A stretch of 64,000 bases of DNA, from assembly GCF_014193655.1 (NCBI RefSeq), contig NZ_JACHZQ010000002.1, positions 833,228-897,227 of the forward strand, in the 5' to 3' direction. The stretch comes from Rhizobium sp. BK313 (GTDB lineage: Bacteria > Pseudomonadota > Alphaproteobacteria > Rhizobiales > Rhizobiaceae). The translations under genes and the position numbers were made by a program. Shown piece by piece: positions 1-8,578 of the stretch. The first letter of the stretch is position 1. Each line of letters begins with the position of its first letter. Below the pieces are notes generated by a model. That model was not told the DNA's origin. It saw only the letters and a list, made by a program, of their open reading frames with translations, and did no database searches.

Positions 1-341
1 CCGAAGAACTGATATTTCGCCAAAGCATAGCCCGCCATCGTGGAAAATAGCGCCGCTCCGACGCCGGCGGCCGTCGCGTAACCGATCGTATTCAGCAGCC
101 AGCGACTAAAAATGCCGTCCTGATAGGAAAAGACGTCGTGAATGTTCTGGAGCAGGTGGAAATCGCTCGAGAACCAGAGCCCGAAAGTCGTGAAGAGATC
201 GTTGTTCGACTTGGAGGCCGAGACCACCACATAGAACAGCGGCAAGATCGTATAGAGCCAGATCACGAAAAGAATGGCGCTCAGCATCCAGCGATTGCGC
301 CGGAAGCTCGGGGAACGTTTGGACTTGCCGACGATCGTCAT
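1..341 (-). CDS. ABC sugar permease, MalG type (partial)
   Basis: Inner-membrane permease of a carbohydrate ABC importer, cut by the window edge so that only the N-terminal part is present. The start is the ATG at 339-341, which overlaps the stop of the upstream permease as ATGA, so the two are translationally coupled. The first residues are basic (MTIVGKSKRSPSFRRNRW), followed by a first membrane helix (LSAILFVIWLYTILPLFYVV) and the segment LLNTIGYATAAGVGAALFST, typical of the MalG/CUT1 family N-terminus. The conserved EAA loop lies outside the window. It belongs with the binding protein and permease to its right. The substrate is unknown. Confidence 0.88.
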   Translation of the reverse strand, partial: MTIVGKSKRSPSFRRNRWMLSAILFVIWLYTILPLFYVVVSASKSNNDLFTTFGLWFSSDFHLLQNIHDVFSYQDGIFSRWLLNTIGYATAAGVGAALFSTMAGYALAKYQFF

Positions 342-1240
342 GCGCGGCTCCCCCGGTTCACGATCAGCATGAAGACGTAGGAGATGACGGCCGTTACCGC
401 CCCGAGGACGAAGGAGACGGCAGCCGAATAATTATATTGCTGGTTGGAGAAGGCGAGCGAATAGGCGTAGTAGTTCGGCGTGTAGGAATTGCTGATCTGC
501 GCCGGCGCAATGTTGTGGAGCAGATAGGGTTCGGAGAAGAGCTGCAACGAGCCGATGATTGAGAAGATGATGGTCACCACCACCATCGGCGCGATGAGCG
601 GCAGTTTGACCTTCAGCGCATAGATGAAACCGTTCGCGCCATCCATCGCGGCCGCCTCCTCGAGATCGGCTGGAATTGCCTGAAGCGCGGCGTAATAGAT
701 GATCATCTGGTAACCGGTATATTCCCAGTTGGCGATATTGGCGATTGACGGCAGCACTGTGCTGGCCGCCAGGAAATCCGGCGCCGGCAGATGCAGCGCG
801 TTAGCGAGCTGGGTGAAGGGGCCGAAGGCCGGACCATAGAGATAGCCCCAGATCAGCGTCGCGATCACCGCCGGCACGGCATAGGGCAGGAACAGGCTGA
901 CGCGGAAGAAGCTCTTCAGATACACGGTGCCGCTATCGAGGATCAGCGCAATCAACAGTGCGACCGCCACCATGCCGGGGATCTGGATGATGGCGAATTT
1001 CAGGAGAACGATGACCCCCTGCCAAAACTTCGGGTCGCCGAGCGCACGGATGAAATTGTCGGCTCCGACGAATTTCGTGCCGGCGACGACGGTCGTCCGG
1101 TAGATCGCCAAATTGAAGGCATAGACCATCGGGGCGATGAGGAAGGCAAGAAACAGCAGGGTGAAGGGAGCAAGGAAAAGATAGGGTGCGACGCGCTTGC
1201 TGATAAGGTGTCGCCGCTTCTTCGGTCTCGGACCGGCCAT
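338..1240 (-). CDS. ABC sugar permease, MalF type
   Basis: Integral membrane subunit of a CUT1-family sugar importer, 300 residues with about six hydrophobic segments. The EAA-loop consensus is visible as DLEEAAAMDGANGF near residue 195, the site that contacts the ATPase. It begins MAGPRPKKRRHLISKRVAPYLF, a basic N-terminus before TM1. It follows the binding-protein gene by 154 bp that holds a terminator-like hairpin, and overlaps the next permease by 4 bp. No ATPase of this system is in view; it may lie beyond the left edge, or a shared MsmK/UgpC-type ATPase may serve. Confidence 0.93.
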   Translation of the reverse strand: MAGPRPKKRRHLISKRVAPYLFLAPFTLLFLAFLIAPMVYAFNLAIYRTTVVAGTKFVGADNFIRALGDPKFWQGVIVLLKFAIIQIPGMVAVALLIALILDSGTVYLKSFFRVSLFLPYAVPAVIATLIWGYLYGPAFGPFTQLANALHLPAPDFLAASTVLPSIANIANWEYTGYQMIIYYAALQAIPADLEEAAAMDGANGFIYALKVKLPLIAPMVVVTIIFSIIGSLQLFSEPYLLHNIAPAQISNSYTPNYYAYSLAFSNQQYNYSAAVSFVLGAVTAVISYVFMLIVNRGSRA

Positions 1241-1267
1241 GCATCAGCCTCCGGAATGTCACTGGAT

Positions 1268-1302
1268 AAAAAAAGGGGATGCCGACACAAGATCGGCATC
1301 CC
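1268..1302 (-). terminator. Intra-operon hairpin plus U-run (attenuator-like)
   Basis: Read on the minus strand, GGGATGCCGA (1293-1302) pairs with TCGGCATCCC (1276-1285) across a short loop and is followed by seven T (1268-1274). This is a textbook intrinsic-terminator form. It lies between the binding-protein gene (upstream in transcription) and its permeases. It should therefore reduce read-through and keep binding protein in excess over permease, as known for many sugar ABC operons. Confidence 0.75.
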
Positions 1303-1394
1303 AGGGGGCTGCCAAAGCAATTCCGGAAAAATGCGCTGCAATTTTCCGTTTTGAATTGCGAAAGACAAAACCAGAGCGGTTCGATGGAACCGCA

Positions 1395-2735
1395 CTAGTT
1401 GGAGACGGTATAGCCCTGGTCGTTGGCGTAGGCGGTCACGGTATCCTGCAGACGGTCGAAGGCGTCGCCGAGCGAGCCCTTGCCGCCGATGGAAGCCGAA
1501 AGTTCCTGCTGCACCTGGCCGGCGAGATAGTCCTGGAACGGCGCATATTTGAAGGATACGTCGACGTGCTTGGCGCTTTCGGCGAAGACTTCGTTGACTG
1601 CCTGGCCGCCATAGAGATCGTATTTGTGGCTCATGATCTCCGGGTCGGCGACCAACGCCTTGGTGACCGGGAACAGGAATTGCTTGGTCGTCCAGAGCTT
1701 GGTCGTTTCCGGATCGCCACCAAGGAACATGGCGAGCTGAGCGGCTTCCTTCGGATGTTTCGTCGTATTGAAGACGGCAATCGTCGAACCGCCGAGATTG
1801 GCCGACACATATTGGCTGGCGTCCCACTGCGGCATGGGCGCGGCGCGCCAGTGTCCGAAGCTTTTCTTGGCAAATTGCGGAATGAAGACGGCGCCCCATG
1901 CACCCGTGATCCAAGAAGCGTAGACGCCTTCATCGAGACCGGTGAACCAATCGGTCGTCCACACCGGTGTCTTGACGCCGACGGCATTGGCGTCGATCAG
2001 GTCCTGCCAGAAGGCAGCCCATTTCTTGGCGACCGCGTCATTGAGATTGAGCTTGAGGTTGGTCCCGTCGAGCTCGAACGGTTTCCAGCCGGCTTGCGCC
2101 AGCAGCGCAATCACCCATCCGCCATCGGCCGTTCCGCCGAAATTGGTGAGGAAGGTGCCTGGGGAGGCTTTTGAAAGAGCCTTCGACTGCGCGGAGAAAT
2201 CCGCCCAGGTCTTCGGCACTTCGATCTTGTGATTGTCGAGCACGTCGGCGCGATAGAGGATGCCCATCGGGCCGCTGTCCCACGGAATGCCGTAGACGGC
2301 GTCGCCGATCGAGGCGGAAGACCACGTCCAGTCGATGAACTTGTCCTTGACGTCGTTGGCGCCGTATTTGGTGAGATCGAGGAGTGAATTGAGCTGGGCA
2401 AAGCCCGGAATGTTGGTGAACTCGATCTGGCAGACATCTGGCAGGCCCGTGCCGGCGCGGATTGCGTTGCGCACCTTGGCATATTCGTCGGGGCCTTGAC
2501 CGGCATTTTCCAGCTTGACGCTGATGTTCGGGAAGGCCTTGGCGAAGAGATCAAGCTCTGCCTGGGTGTTCGGCGTCCAGGCCCACATGGTCAATTCGAC
2601 CTTCTCCTGTGCCCCGGCTGGCGTTGCAACGCCCGACAGCGCAAGGCCGGCGGCGCCGGCACCGGCTGCCTGCAGGAATTGGCGGCGACCAAGCATCAAA
2701 GCCTGCAAGAAATCGTCCCTGCTCTCATTCGTCAT
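1395..2735 (-). CDS. ABC sugar-binding protein, Tat-type signal
   Basis: Periplasmic extracellular solute-binding protein of family 1 (MalE-like), 446 residues from the chosen start. The ATG at 2733-2735 is preferred over an upstream in-frame start because GGGAGGAG sits just before it. The N-terminus has a twin-arginine-like signal, RRQFLQ followed by a hydrophobic stretch and ATPAGA cleavage region. The mature part has the usual VELTMWAWTPNTQAELDLF opening and a C-terminal helix-rich lobe. It is the first gene of the leftward operon and faces a LacI regulator across a promoter with operator-like dyads. The sugar cannot be told from sequence alone. Confidence 0.93.
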   Translation of the reverse strand: MTNESRDDFLQALMLGRRQFLQAAGAGAAGLALSGVATPAGAQEKVELTMWAWTPNTQAELDLFAKAFPNISVKLENAGQGPDEYAKVRNAIRAGTGLPDVCQIEFTNIPGFAQLNSLLDLTKYGANDVKDKFIDWTWSSASIGDAVYGIPWDSGPMGILYRADVLDNHKIEVPKTWADFSAQSKALSKASPGTFLTNFGGTADGGWVIALLAQAGWKPFELDGTNLKLNLNDAVAKKWAAFWQDLIDANAVGVKTPVWTTDWFTGLDEGVYASWITGAWGAVFIPQFAKKSFGHWRAAPMPQWDASQYVSANLGGSTIAVFNTTKHPKEAAQLAMFLGGDPETTKLWTTKQFLFPVTKALVADPEIMSHKYDLYGGQAVNEVFAESAKHVDVSFKYAPFQDYLAGQVQQELSASIGGKGSLGDAFDRLQDTVTAYANDQGYTVSN

Positions 2736-2840
2736 GGATTTTTCTCCTCCCGATCGGCCGTGCACCGCACAGGCCGGACACTCAAAACAGAAATGACAAT
2801 CGCGAACCCCGCCTCATTCGCAGTCGCAATAATCCAGCAT

Positions 2841-2890
2841 ACGCAATTTGCATTGTCAATTGCGCAAATTCTCGTTTTATGCAAATTTGT
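2841..2890. promoter_or_regulatory. Candidate LacI operators before the ABC operon
   Basis: ACGCAATTTGCAT at 2841-2853 matches 12 of 13 positions of the reverse complement of ACGCAAATTGCGT, found at 4017-4029 at the far end of the regulator gene. It is followed by AATTGCGCAAATT (2858-2870, a near-perfect dyad) and ATGCAAATTTG further on. The central CG step and dyad symmetry are typical of LacI/GalR-family operators. Binding by the product of the adjacent regulator is inferred. Confidence 0.6.
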
Positions 2891-3008
2891 CCTGCACGTT
2901 TTCGTTACGGAGATGGATCGCATTGACCACCTGGCCGTCGATATCGAGGCACTGGGATGGATTTACAGTGGGAATCACCGATTATGAGGACAAATAAGGG
3001 GGCTCAGC

Positions 3009-4031
3009 TTGGTTCGTTCACGTAAATCCGACGCAAACCAGATCGCCATCGCCAAGGCGGCGGGCGTCTCGGTCAGCACCGTTTCCCGCGCTCTGTCGGA
3101 TGCGCGCGGCATAAGTGACGAACGGCGCATGCAGATCCGCAAACTCGCAGAAGATGCAGGCTACCTCGGCCGCGGCAAGCAGCAGCCGGTCGAGACGCGC
3201 CATTTGCGCGCCTATGTCACCGGCAGCCTTGCAACCGGTGGCCTTGCCCCTTTCTACGAGGCCGTCATTGCTGGTCTGCGTTCGTCAGCACGCGACGCAG
3301 GCTTTACGCTCTCGATCCGAATGGTCGATGAGGCAAGCCTTGGCCCGGAACGGATGATCCGCGACCAGGAACTGGAAACCGCCGCAATGACGATCTTTGT
3401 CGGCATTGACCTGACCGACGCGCTCGCCGCACATTTCCTGAACGGCGTCGACAAGGTGATCCTCGTCAATGGCTACGACCCCGCGATGCGTTTTGATTGC
3501 GTCGCGCCTAACAATTTCTTCGGCGCCGAACTTGCAGGCCATACGCTGCTTCGGGCTGGACACCGAAATCTCCTTTATGTTCATGATCATACGCGCTGGA
3601 CAACAACGCAGCGCCGGCGCGGCTTCTATTCCGCCGTGGAGGCTTATGCGGGCACCACCTGTGCCGCCGTAACGGTTGCGGGTGGCGTCGATACCGAACT
3701 CCTGCTCGAAGTCGAGCGGCGCGTGCGGGGGCAATCCCAATGGACCAGCGTCTTCTGCGCCAACGATATGGGCGCCTTCCGGCTGATGAGTGCGTTGGAG
3801 GCCGCGGGGCTTAGCGTTCCCGACCAGATCTCCGTCATCGGCTTCGACGATCTGCCTTATGCCGCGCTGATGCATCCACGGTTGACAACGATGCGGGTTG
3901 ATTGTGCCGAGATGGCGCGCCAGGCCATTGCACTGGTCCAGCGCCGCCTGGCCTATGTCGAAGCGACGCCTCTGCAGATCGAATGCGGTGTTCGGTTGCA
4001 GCCCGGCGAAACCGTTACGCAAATTGCGTGA
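3009..4031 (+). CDS. LacI-family transcriptional regulator
   Basis: DNA-binding repressor or regulator of 340 residues. The N-terminal LacI helix-turn-helix is clear (IAIAKAAGVSVSTVSRALS, then a YLGRGKQ hinge region), followed by a periplasmic-binding-protein-like effector domain with the C-terminal hallmark VPDQISVIGFDDLPYA. The start is TTG at 3009, with AAGGGGG about 8 nt upstream. It is divergent from the ABC operon and 155 bp ahead of an aldehyde dehydrogenase gene. Similar dyads at both flanks suggest that it controls both directions. Its ligand is probably the transported sugar or a metabolite of it. Confidence 0.92.
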   Translation: MVRSRKSDANQIAIAKAAGVSVSTVSRALSDARGISDERRMQIRKLAEDAGYLGRGKQQPVETRHLRAYVTGSLATGGLAPFYEAVIAGLRSSARDAGFTLSIRMVDEASLGPERMIRDQELETAAMTIFVGIDLTDALAAHFLNGVDKVILVNGYDPAMRFDCVAPNNFFGAELAGHTLLRAGHRNLLYVHDHTRWTTTQRRRGFYSAVEAYAGTTCAAVTVAGGVDTELLLEVERRVRGQSQWTSVFCANDMGAFRLMSALEAAGLSVPDQISVIGFDDLPYAALMHPRLTTMRVDCAEMARQAIALVQRRLAYVEATPLQIECGVRLQPGETVTQIA

Positions 4032-4070
4032 TTTTTCGAAACATGCGTAAATTGCTTGCGTAACTTGCGT
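4017..4070. promoter_or_regulatory. Candidate LacI operators before aldehyde dehydrogenase
   Basis: ACGCAAATTGCGT (4017-4029) overlaps the last codons of the regulator gene. It is followed by a cluster of GCGTAA/TTGCGT half-sites at 4043-4070. The sequence family is the same as at 2841-2870. It probably lets the regulator control the aldehyde dehydrogenase promoter. This is inference from motif sharing. Confidence 0.6.
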
Positions 4071-4186
4071 CTGTGTGCGATCCAAATGCAGGCGTCTGGC
4101 CGTGATCGTATCATTGTCGCTTGCTGATCATCGTCGGGCATATCCGTCTTGGCCGTCCATAGAGGTGGCGAAAAGGGCTTTTCAAG

Positions 4187-5686
4187 ATGACCGCTCACTA
4201 CCGCTTCATTGCCCCCCGCCTCGATGATCCCCGCCTGCTTGGGGATCGCCGCTATTCCATGCTGATCGGCGGCGCTAGCGTTCCTGCCCTTTCCGGCGAG
4301 ACGATCACCCGCGAAAGTCCCGCCCATCCCGGTCACATCGTCAGCACGATCCCGAAGGGATCGCGCGCCGACGCCGAGCGCGCCATCGCCGCCGCCCGCG
4401 CCGCCTTCGATAGTGGTCCGTGGCCACGCATGACCGGCGCCGAGCGTTCACGGATCATGTACCGCATCGGCGAGTCGATCGAAGCGAATATCGAGGAACT
4501 CGCTACCATTGAAGCGCTGGAGGTCGGCAAGGCGATTAGCCAGGCGCGCGGCGAAATGGGTTATTCCGCCGAACTCTGGCGCTATGCTGCCGGTCAGGCG
4601 CGTGGCCTCGAAGGGGAGACCTATAACGACCTCGGCACAAATACGCTTGGCCTTGTGCTTCGCGAACCTGCCGGCGTCGTCGGTATCATCACGCCCTGGA
4701 ATTTCCCGCTGCTGATCGGCTCCGAACGCATCCCCTGGGCGATCGGTGCAGGCTGCACGGTCGTCATCAAGCCGAGCGAATTCACCTCCGGCTCGACAAT
4801 CCGCATGGCGGAACTGGCGCGCGAGGCCGGCCTGCCGGATGGCGTGCTCAATGTCGTCACCGGTTATGGCGCGGATGTCGGTCAGGTCTTTGCGGAACAC
4901 CCCGATGTCGATGCCGTCAATTTCACTGGCTCGCAGCGTGTCGGCCGCGTCATCGGTAGCTTGGCAGGCCAGAACATCAAGCGCGTCGGTCTGGAACTTG
5001 GCGGCAAAGGGCCGCAGGTGGTTTTCTCTGACGCCGATCTGGACGCCGCCGCCGCCAAGATCTCAGGCGGAGCCTTCCATTGCTCCGGCCAGGCTTGCAT
5101 CGCCGGCAGCCGTCTGATCGTCGCCGACTCCATCGCCGACAAACTCCTGGAAAAGGTCGAGGCATTGGCGGCAAAGATCGTTACCGGCGACCCGCTCAAC
5201 GACGCCAGCAATGTCGGCGCACTGATCCACCATGCCCATTTCGAAAAGGTCGCGGGCTATGTGGAAGAAGGCAAAGCCGACGGCGCCACCATTTATAGCG
5301 GCGGCACCAGGCTTGGCGAAGCCGGCGCCTTCTTTGCCCCGACAATCTTCACCGGCGTCAAGCCCGAGATGTCCATAGCTCGCGATGAAATCTTCGGCCC
5401 TGTGCTCAGCACCTTCCGTTTCAGCGATCCGGAAGAGGCAATCGCACTCGCCAACGACACGCCGTTCGGTCTCTCTGCCTGTGTTTGGACAAACAACTTA
5501 TCGACCGGACTTCAGGCAATCCGCCGGATCAAGGCCGGCCGCACGTGGATCAATGGCATGGGGGACGGCACGCCGCAAATGCCGATCGGCGGCTACAAGC
5601 AGAGCGGTATCGGCCGCGAACTCGGTCGCCACGGCTTTGACGAATATTCCGAATTGAAGAATATCCACGTCACGCTGACCCGGTAG
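4187..5686 (+). CDS. NAD(P)-dependent aldehyde dehydrogenase
   Basis: Class ALDH enzyme oxidising an aldehyde to its acid, 499 residues, the normal length for the family. Visible motifs are PWNFPLLIGSERIPWAIGAG (cofactor site), KPSEFTSGST, FTGSQRVGR, the general-base region LELGGKGPQ, and the catalytic cysteine in HCSGQACIAGSR. The C-terminus PIGGYKQSGIGRELGRHGFDE is typical. It lies downstream of the LacI regulator with shared operator motifs, so it probably handles an aldehyde made from the imported sugar or polyol. The substrate is not predictable from sequence. Confidence 0.93.
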   Translation: MTAHYRFIAPRLDDPRLLGDRRYSMLIGGASVPALSGETITRESPAHPGHIVSTIPKGSRADAERAIAAARAAFDSGPWPRMTGAERSRIMYRIGESIEANIEELATIEALEVGKAISQARGEMGYSAELWRYAAGQARGLEGETYNDLGTNTLGLVLREPAGVVGIITPWNFPLLIGSERIPWAIGAGCTVVIKPSEFTSGSTIRMAELAREAGLPDGVLNVVTGYGADVGQVFAEHPDVDAVNFTGSQRVGRVIGSLAGQNIKRVGLELGGKGPQVVFSDADLDAAAAKISGGAFHCSGQACIAGSRLIVADSIADKLLEKVEALAAKIVTGDPLNDASNVGALIHHAHFEKVAGYVEEGKADGATIYSGGTRLGEAGAFFAPTIFTGVKPEMSIARDEIFGPVLSTFRFSDPEEAIALANDTPFGLSACVWTNNLSTGLQAIRRIKAGRTWINGMGDGTPQMPIGGYKQSGIGRELGRHGFDEYSELKNIHVTLTR

Positions 5687-5947
5687 CTCGAAGCGGCTAG
5701 CCGATAGCGTCGAGCAATGGGCATAGAAGCTCCCGTCGGTCGGACCAAGCTTCCCCATGATTGCGGCGACCGCGACATCGTCGGGCCCCTCGATGCGTAT
5801 TGCGCGGCCGCTTTGCGTCGCACGAATATGGGCCGGTCTTCAATCTCCGGGATTTCCTGGTCAGCCAGTCGATCACGTTGCGGCCGACAAAGTTCTTAAA
5901 AGGACAACATCGCCGAACGGCCTTCATGGGTTCCTGGTCCGGCTCGG

Positions 5948-7357
5948 TCAGCGCTTTGGCAAGACTACTGTCGGTCTGATGTTCTGATTCAGGAAAAACA
6001 CATTGGTCGGGTCGTACTTGTTCTTCAGCTCCAAAAGCCGCTGATAGTTCGGCCCGTAGGCTGCCTTCACTCGGTCTTGACCTTCGTCGCCGAGATTGTT
6101 CACGTAGACGGCGCCGGTCGAATAGGGCCGTATTGCCGCCCATGCCTCGCGGATCCAGCCCATGTTCTCCTCGTCCCGGTCTGGATCATCCCACATGCCG
6201 ATCGGAAAGCAGTCGAATTCGGCGTCCCGGCACGCATAGGCGGTTTCTGAAACCGGGACGCGCCTGATCGCCCCGCCGACTTGCTGGAGGACGAGCAGCG
6301 CGTTCTCGTTCGGAGCTTTCCGATAAATATCCAGCAAAGCGTCGATTGCATCGTCGGTCAGTTCGTGCATGAACTGTGCCTTCCAAGAGTAACGGCGTCC
6401 GCGTGGGAACAAGGCGTCAGCAGCGGATTGCACTTGCAGGTAGGGCTTGCGCATGAGCTGCTCGCTCACCGCCCTGCCTTTGGCATATCCAAGCAGAGGA
6501 GCGATGACCTTTTCAGCCTCTCTGGGTACGCCGGAATAGAAAATGGAAACGCTGAACATCCGTTCGCCCGCGGATGTGACCAGAGCAGCGTCAAGGCTGA
6601 GTTCCTCCGGCGCCGCCCTCGCGAACTCGTTATAGAACCTCAGCGCATCGCGCGCCTGCGCTTCCGGAAAAGTGACGGAACCGGCAAGAACCTCTGTCCC
6701 GATCTCGTAGAGCTGGTATTCGAAGCGGGTGACGATACCGAAGTTTCCACCGCCGCCGCGCAACCCCCAGAAAAGATCCGGATTCTCGTCTGCACTCGCC
6801 CGCAAAACCCTGCCGTCAGCGGTGACGATCTCCGCAGACAAAAGATTGTCGCAGGCCAGCCCGTAGCGGCGCCCGAGCTTGCCGAAGCCGCCGCCCAGCG
6901 TGAGACCGGCAATGCCTGTGTCGCCGTTGACACCCATGGTCGTTGCCAAGCCGAAGGCTTGCGTGGCACTGTCGAATTCGGCGAGCGTCAGGCCGGCGTC
7001 AGCCCAGGCTATGTGCCGCTTGCCGTCCACCGACCTCTTCTTCATGCGGGACAGGTCGATGACAAGTCCGCCTTCGCATACGCAGTTCCCCGCCACGTTG
7101 TGCCCGCCGCTGCGCACCGACAGCGGCACATTGCTTTCTCGCGCGAAGGAGAGTGCCGCGACCACGTCGTCAGTGTCTGCACAATAAGTGATCGCGGCTG
7201 GCCGTTTGTCGACGAAACCGTTCCAAACGCGCCGTGCCTGCTCGAAGCCGGCATCGGTTGGCAATACCAGGTCTCCGCGAAGGGCGCGGCCGAGCCGGGC
7301 TGCATCTCGCAAGCTGCTGCCCGCACCTGCGGTGTGCGTTCCGACATGGGACTGCAT
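5948..7357 (-). CDS. FAD-binding BBE-type oxidoreductase
   Basis: Flavin oxidoreductase of the berberine-bridge-enzyme/oligosaccharide-oxidase family, 469 residues. The start at 7355-7357 follows a purine-rich GGGGGGAGAAA. The FAD-binding PCMH domain has VRSGGHNVAGN, whose histidine is the usual covalent FAD attachment site. The second attachment cysteine expected before GLTLGGGFG appears replaced (NGDTGIAG), so a singly linked flavin is likely. The C-terminal BBE motif appears as YGPNYQRLLELKNKYDPTNVF. It is divergent from a GcvA-like LysR gene 109 bp away that probably controls it. The substrate is unknown. Confidence 0.9.
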   Translation of the reverse strand: MQSHVGTHTAGAGSSLRDAARLGRALRGDLVLPTDAGFEQARRVWNGFVDKRPAAITYCADTDDVVAALSFARESNVPLSVRSGGHNVAGNCVCEGGLVIDLSRMKKRSVDGKRHIAWADAGLTLAEFDSATQAFGLATTMGVNGDTGIAGLTLGGGFGKLGRRYGLACDNLLSAEIVTADGRVLRASADENPDLFWGLRGGGGNFGIVTRFEYQLYEIGTEVLAGSVTFPEAQARDALRFYNEFARAAPEELSLDAALVTSAGERMFSVSIFYSGVPREAEKVIAPLLGYAKGRAVSEQLMRKPYLQVQSAADALFPRGRRYSWKAQFMHELTDDAIDALLDIYRKAPNENALLVLQQVGGAIRRVPVSETAYACRDAEFDCFPIGMWDDPDRDEENMGWIREAWAAIRPYSTGAVYVNNLGDEGQDRVKAAYGPNYQRLLELKNKYDPTNVFFLNQNIRPTVVLPKR

Positions 7358-7437
7358 TTTCTCTCCCCCCCGAACGATCCGCAGACAGCCTCTCACGAGG
7401 GTAGCGCATTTGGCAAAATCGAAGAAATCAGGTGACG

Positions 7438-7454
7438 GATGAGCTCAATTCATC
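7438..7454. promoter_or_regulatory. Dyad in the divergent promoter, possible LysR site
   Basis: GATGA (7438-7442) and TCATC (7450-7454) are inverted around a 7-base spacer, 12 bp before the LysR start. Position and symmetry fit an autoregulatory LysR-type site. A single short dyad is weak evidence. Confidence 0.3.
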
Positions 7455-7466
7455 TACGTTAAAACG

Positions 7467-8372
7467 ATGAGGAAGCTGCCGCCGCTCAATGCGTTGCGAG
7501 CCTTTGAGAGCGCCGCCAGGCACCTGAGCTTTCGGCTCGCGGCGGCGGAGCTCGGTGTCACGCCTACCGCAATCAGCCATCAAATCCATCTTCTTGAGGA
7601 GATTTGCGGCCAATCTCTCTTTCATCGGCGGCCGCGCCCCCTGCGCTTGACCAAAGCCGGCGAATTGCTCTTTCCCGTCCTGCGCAACGGATTTGACTCC
7701 TTCTCCGCGGCGCTCGCAGCGCTTCCCGGCGCAGCGGGAGGCGAGACCTTGCGGGTCACCACGCCCAATGCTTTCGCCAGCCGGTGGCTCGTGCCGCGAT
7801 TGCCGAGATGGCGCGAAGTCCAGCCTCGGATCGCACTTGAGGTGATCGGTACCGATCGCCCCTTGAACCTAGCGAGCGAAGAGGCCGACGTGGCGATCCG
7901 ATATGCGCGTCGAATGCCCACCGAGCATGTTGCGCAGGAGCTGTTTCGCGATAGCTATTTTGCGATCTGCCGCGCTGAACTGCTTCCTCAGGGTAAACCT
8001 CTTAACCAGCTGGCCGACATGTGCCGGCTACCGCGCATCCACTACGACTGGATGAAGAATGATGCCGAGACGCCGACCTGGCGGCGCTGGTGGATGAAGG
8101 CGCGCGAGATCGAGCCCGGACTGCCGCGCGACGCCGACGCCTGCCAGCTCAGCTTCCGCGAGGAGGCGCACGCGATTGCCGCTGTGCTGGCCGGCCAAGG
8201 GGTGGCGATTTGCAGCGACATCATTCTGGCGCCGGAACTCGAGCGGGGCGAACTGGTGAAGGCGCACATGCTTTCACTGCCCGGACTGGGGTTTTACCTG
8301 CTCCGTCTGCCCGAGCATCCCCGCAAGCACTTGATCATGCTTTTCGCCGACTGGCTCCGCAGCGTGGCGTGA
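7467..8372 (+). CDS. LysR-family regulator, GcvA-like
   Basis: 301-residue LysR-type regulator. The N-terminus MRKLPPLNALRAFESAARHL and the winged helix (AAAELGVTPTAISHQIHLLE) are characteristic of the GcvA subgroup, followed by the effector-binding domain (TPNAFASRWLVPRLPRW). It is divergent from the BBE-type oxidoreductase, the standard arrangement for a LysR regulator and its target. It ends about 200 bp before the convergent MttB-family gene. Confidence 0.93.
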   Translation: MRKLPPLNALRAFESAARHLSFRLAAAELGVTPTAISHQIHLLEEICGQSLFHRRPRPLRLTKAGELLFPVLRNGFDSFSAALAALPGAAGGETLRVTTPNAFASRWLVPRLPRWREVQPRIALEVIGTDRPLNLASEEADVAIRYARRMPTEHVAQELFRDSYFAICRAELLPQGKPLNQLADMCRLPRIHYDWMKNDAETPTWRRWWMKAREIEPGLPRDADACQLSFREEAHAIAAVLAGQGVAICSDIILAPELERGELVKAHMLSLPGLGFYLLRLPEHPRKHLIMLFADWLRSVA

Positions 8373-8578
8373 TCGCTCATTGGAGAGCCCTTGCAAGAGT
8401 GGCGATCCATGCAAATCTATCAAAAAATGCGCCGGCCAGATTAAACTTGGCATCACCCGTGAACATCTGCAGCCCGGTGATTTTGGACCGAGGTCGGATC
8501 TTTGTGGCGCTGCTCTAGAATTTCGCGTGCCCGCCGAAGAGCTGTGGCCGCCTCCTTGCTCGAGCGCCGTCTTCCTAT

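Noticed and set aside
791..2174. Long plus-strand frames opposite the ABC transporter genes
   Set aside because: They are antisense to strongly supported genes, with no ribosome-binding sites or domain features.
5687..5947. Possible gene remnant between aldehyde dehydrogenase and BBE-type enzyme
   Set aside because: Frames on both strands shift repeatedly and none shows a family motif I can name.
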